From JAAYRG01 sp964643255 (GTDB taxonomy: Bacteria; Bacillota; Clostridia; Lachnospirales; Lachnospiraceae), in the NCBI GenBank assembly GCA_964643255.1, contig CAZXSM010000086.1:1-7646 (forward strand): DNA of 7,646 bases, given 5' to 3'. This document shows, piece by piece, positions 6,146 to 7,646 of this stretch; positions within the stretch are counted from its first letter, which is position 1, and every line of letters starts with the position of its first letter. The translations under genes were made by a program, and so were the position numbers. The notes beneath the pieces are model-generated. The model worked only from the letters and a program-made list of their open reading frames with translations. It was not told the DNA's origin and ran no database searches.

Positions 6146-6188
6146 CTTACTATATAAATATAATTATGCATATATTCACATTATGGAA

Positions 6189-6225
6189 AAGGAGTAGTTT
6201 CAAATATAATGCGAAACTACTCCTT
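6189..6225 (-). terminator. Perfect 13-bp hairpin after rplQ, probable (partial) terminator
   Basis: On the minus strand AAGGAGTAGTTTC (6213-6225) pairs perfectly with 6189-6201 around an 11-base loop, starting 4 bases after the rplQ stop. The downstream T-run is only TTTT and half of it is in the stem, so termination may be incomplete, allowing read-through into the ecf genes. It probably marks the 3' end of the large ribosomal protein operon that ends rpoA-rplQ. Confidence 0.78.
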
Positions 6226-6229
6226 AATA

Positions 6230-6766
6230 TTAAACTAATTCGATTATAACTTCCATTGCTGCGTCACCTTTACGTGGTCCAACTTTAATAATTCTTGTGT
6301 AACCGCCATTACGATCAGCATATTTGGGTGCAATTTCTTCAAATAACTTATCTACTAGGTCTACCTTTTTAGTAAGATTTTTTCTTTTTGCATTATCTTC
6401 AGGAACCTCTGTTATAGGATATAGATATTTAAGCATTTGTCTTCTTGCATGGAGACGTGATGGATTATCTTTTTTGACTGTTCTTTCAACTTCGTCATAA
6501 ACAGTAACTCTTTTACCATCTACTTCTTGCTTTACATTCTTTCCGTCTTTATCTTTACGAGCAACTTTAGCTGTTACTGTAACTTCTTCGTAATTATCTC
6601 TTTCTCTAACAGCTAATGTTATCAATTTTTCTGCTGTCTTGCGTACTTCTTTAGCTCTTTTTTCAGTAGTTCTTATTTTACCATTATATATTAGGGCAGT
6701 TACTTGATTTCTAAGTAATGCCTGTCTTTGGTCAGAACTTCTGCCAAGCTTTCTATGCATTGCCAT
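6230..6766 (-). CDS. rplQ: 50S ribosomal protein L17 (long form with internal insertion)
   Basis: Ribosomal protein L17 (bL17), on the solvent side of the large subunit near the exit tunnel. The N-terminal HRKLGRSSDQRQALLRN block, TTEKRAKEVRKTAEKLITLA (about 33-52), the LHARRQ motif (105-110), and the C-terminal NGGYTRIIKVGPRKGDAAMEVIIELV are all standard. At 178 residues it is about 55-60 longer than Bacillus L17 (120). Most of the excess is one charged insertion at about residues 55-103, between the LITL helix and LHARRQ, with a shorter one near 117-130. Such long L17 forms are, to my knowledge, usual in Lachnospiraceae and relatives, so this is a lineage marker rather than an error; the frame is unbroken. 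The ATG has TAAGGAGGG (6776-6784) 10 bases upstream. It follows rpoA after 35 bases, as is normal. Confidence 0.97.
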   Translation of the reverse strand: MAMHRKLGRSSDQRQALLRNQVTALIYNGKIRTTEKRAKEVRKTAEKLITLAVRERDNYEEVTVTAKVARKDKDGKNVKQEVDGKRVTVYDEVERTVKKDNPSRLHARRQMLKYLYPITEVPEDNAKRKNLTKKVDLVDKLFEEIAPKYADRNGGYTRIIKVGPRKGDAAMEVIIELV

Positions 6767-6801
6767 ACTATTATTCCCTCCTTAGCTACTTAGCTTTAGG
6801 T

Positions 6802-7646
6802 TTATTCCTCATTCTCTTTTAAAGCCAAACCTAGTTCTTCTAGCTTAGACTCTACTTCTTCTAATGATTTCTTACCTAAATTTCGAACTTTCATCATATC
6901 TTCAGCAGTTTTGTTTGTTAATTCTTCTACTGTATTTATGCCGGCTCTTTTTAAACAATTATAAGAACGAACAGATAACTCTAGTTCGTCAATACTCATT
7001 TCTAGTACTTTTTCTTTTTCATCGTCTTCTTTTTCGACCATTACTTCAACATCTTTTGCACTTTCAGATAAATCAATGAAAGATTTTAGATGTTCACTCA
7101 ACACTTTCGCTGATAAACTTAGAGCTTCATCTGGACCAAGACTTCCATCTGTATATATGTCTAATTTTAGTTTGTCAAAGTCAGTTATTTGTCCAACACG
7201 TGTATTTTCAATGTTTATATTAACACGCTCAACGGGAGTATATATTGAGTCAATTGAAATTGTTCCAATTGGTAATTCATCATCCTTGTTTTTATCTGCG
7301 CTAACATAGCCTCTACCTTGAGTTATAGTAAGCTCCATATATAGTCTACTATCATGGCTACCATCTAAAGTAGCTATAACTAAATCAGGATTGATTATTT
7401 CTATATCAGGATCTACTTGTATATCTGCAGCAGTTACTACGCGCTCACCTTCAGCTTCAATATATGCTGTTTTGGGCTCATTTGTCTCGCCTGTATTTCT
7501 AATTGCTAAATCTTTTAAATTCAAAATTATTTCAGCAACGTCTTCTTTTACTCCAGGAATAGTACTAAATTCATGTACTATACCATCTAGTTTAACTTGA
7601 CTTATAGCAGAGCCAGGTAAGGATGAAAGCATAATTCTTCTTAAAG
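6802..7646 (-). CDS. rpoA: DNA-directed RNA polymerase subunit alpha (partial, 5' end missing)
   Basis: Alpha subunit of RNA polymerase, which nucleates core assembly and contacts UP elements and activators. The frame is open to the right edge: the residues LRRI precede the internal methionine at 7630-7632, matching the family motif LRRxxLSSLPG, so that methionine is not the start and roughly 40-50 N-terminal residues lie outside the window. About 280 residues are visible. The N-terminal domain includes HEFSTIPGVKEDV, NPDLVIATLDG and IDSIYTPVERVN. A charged linker (MVEKEDDEKEKVLEMSIDEL) leads to the C-terminal domain with SVRSYNCLKRAGI (the arginine corresponds to DNA-contacting R265 of E. 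coli) and the helix-hairpin-helix VRNLGKKSLEEV. rplQ follows 35 bases downstream, the usual end of the ribosomal protein operon. Confidence 0.98.
   Translation of the reverse strand, partial: LRRIMLSSLPGSAISQVKLDGIVHEFSTIPGVKEDVAEIILNLKDLAIRNTGETNEPKTAYIEAEGERVVTAADIQVDPDIEIINPDLVIATLDGSHDSRLYMELTITQGRGYVSADKNKDDELPIGTISIDSIYTPVERVNINIENTRVGQITDFDKLKLDIYTDGSLGPDEALSLSAKVLSEHLKSFIDLSESAKDVEVMVEKEDDEKEKVLEMSIDELELSVRSYNCLKRAGINTVEELTNKTAEDMMKVRNLGKKSLEEVESKLEELGLALKENEE

Noticed and set aside
6864..7600. Three short plus-strand open frames opposite rpoA
   Set aside because: All are antisense shadows of the conserved alpha subunit coding sequence.
7630..7632. ATG near the right edge as the start of rpoA
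   Set aside because: The frame continues upstream with LRRI, part of a conserved internal alpha motif, so this methionine is internal and the gene is cut by the window edge.
1..7646. Search for CRISPR repeats, transposon ends, tRNA/rRNA genes, phage or defence genes
   Set aside because: None seen. Every long stretch is accounted for by conserved housekeeping or transporter genes on one strand, and no gap exceeds 300 bases.

Overview
This is an AT-rich window whose genes all lie on the minus strand. It carries the conserved Firmicute cluster rpoA - rplQ - ecfA1 - ecfA2 - ecfT - truA - rplM - rpsI, followed by a YitT-family membrane protein gene and the first 143 codons of a UgpC/MsmX-type sugar-transporter ATPase. 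Low GC, strong AAGGAGG ribosome binding sites, this gene order, and an L17 protein with a long internal insertion together suggest a member of the Clostridia, probably Lachnospiraceae-like. The genus cannot be told from what is visible.

Layout, in transcription order from right to left. rpoA (RNA polymerase alpha, 5' end outside the window) is followed after 35 bases by rplQ (L17) and a 13-bp perfect hairpin just after the rplQ stop. A leader of about 100 bases precedes ecfA1, ecfA2, ecfT and truA, which are packed with 4-base gaps or overlaps and are almost certainly one transcript. The three Ecf proteins form the shared energising module of group II energy-coupling-factor vitamin/metal importers; no substrate-binding S component is encoded here, so it must lie elsewhere. 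truA makes a tRNA pseudouridine synthase. A hairpin then separates truA from rplM-rpsI (L13 and S9), which have their own leader. That leader ends in a bulged stem-loop touching the Shine-Dalgarno sequence, where L13 autoregulatory leaders occur in low-GC Gram-positives. A classical terminator closes rpsI.

The left part is less conserved in order. The yitT-like gene has a recognisable extended -10 promoter, then a 185-base AT-rich gap leads to the truncated ugpC-like gene, which runs off the left edge.

The region is mostly core genome. I found no mobile element, CRISPR array, tRNA/rRNA, phage gene, defence system or clearly new biological system. What merits a second look is regulatory (the rplM leader, the ecfA1 leader inverted repeat, the yitT promoter repeats) and a few lineage-specific protein features (the L17 insertion and the TruA C-terminal tail). 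Several start codons differ from the longest open frame, and the choice is explained in each entry.
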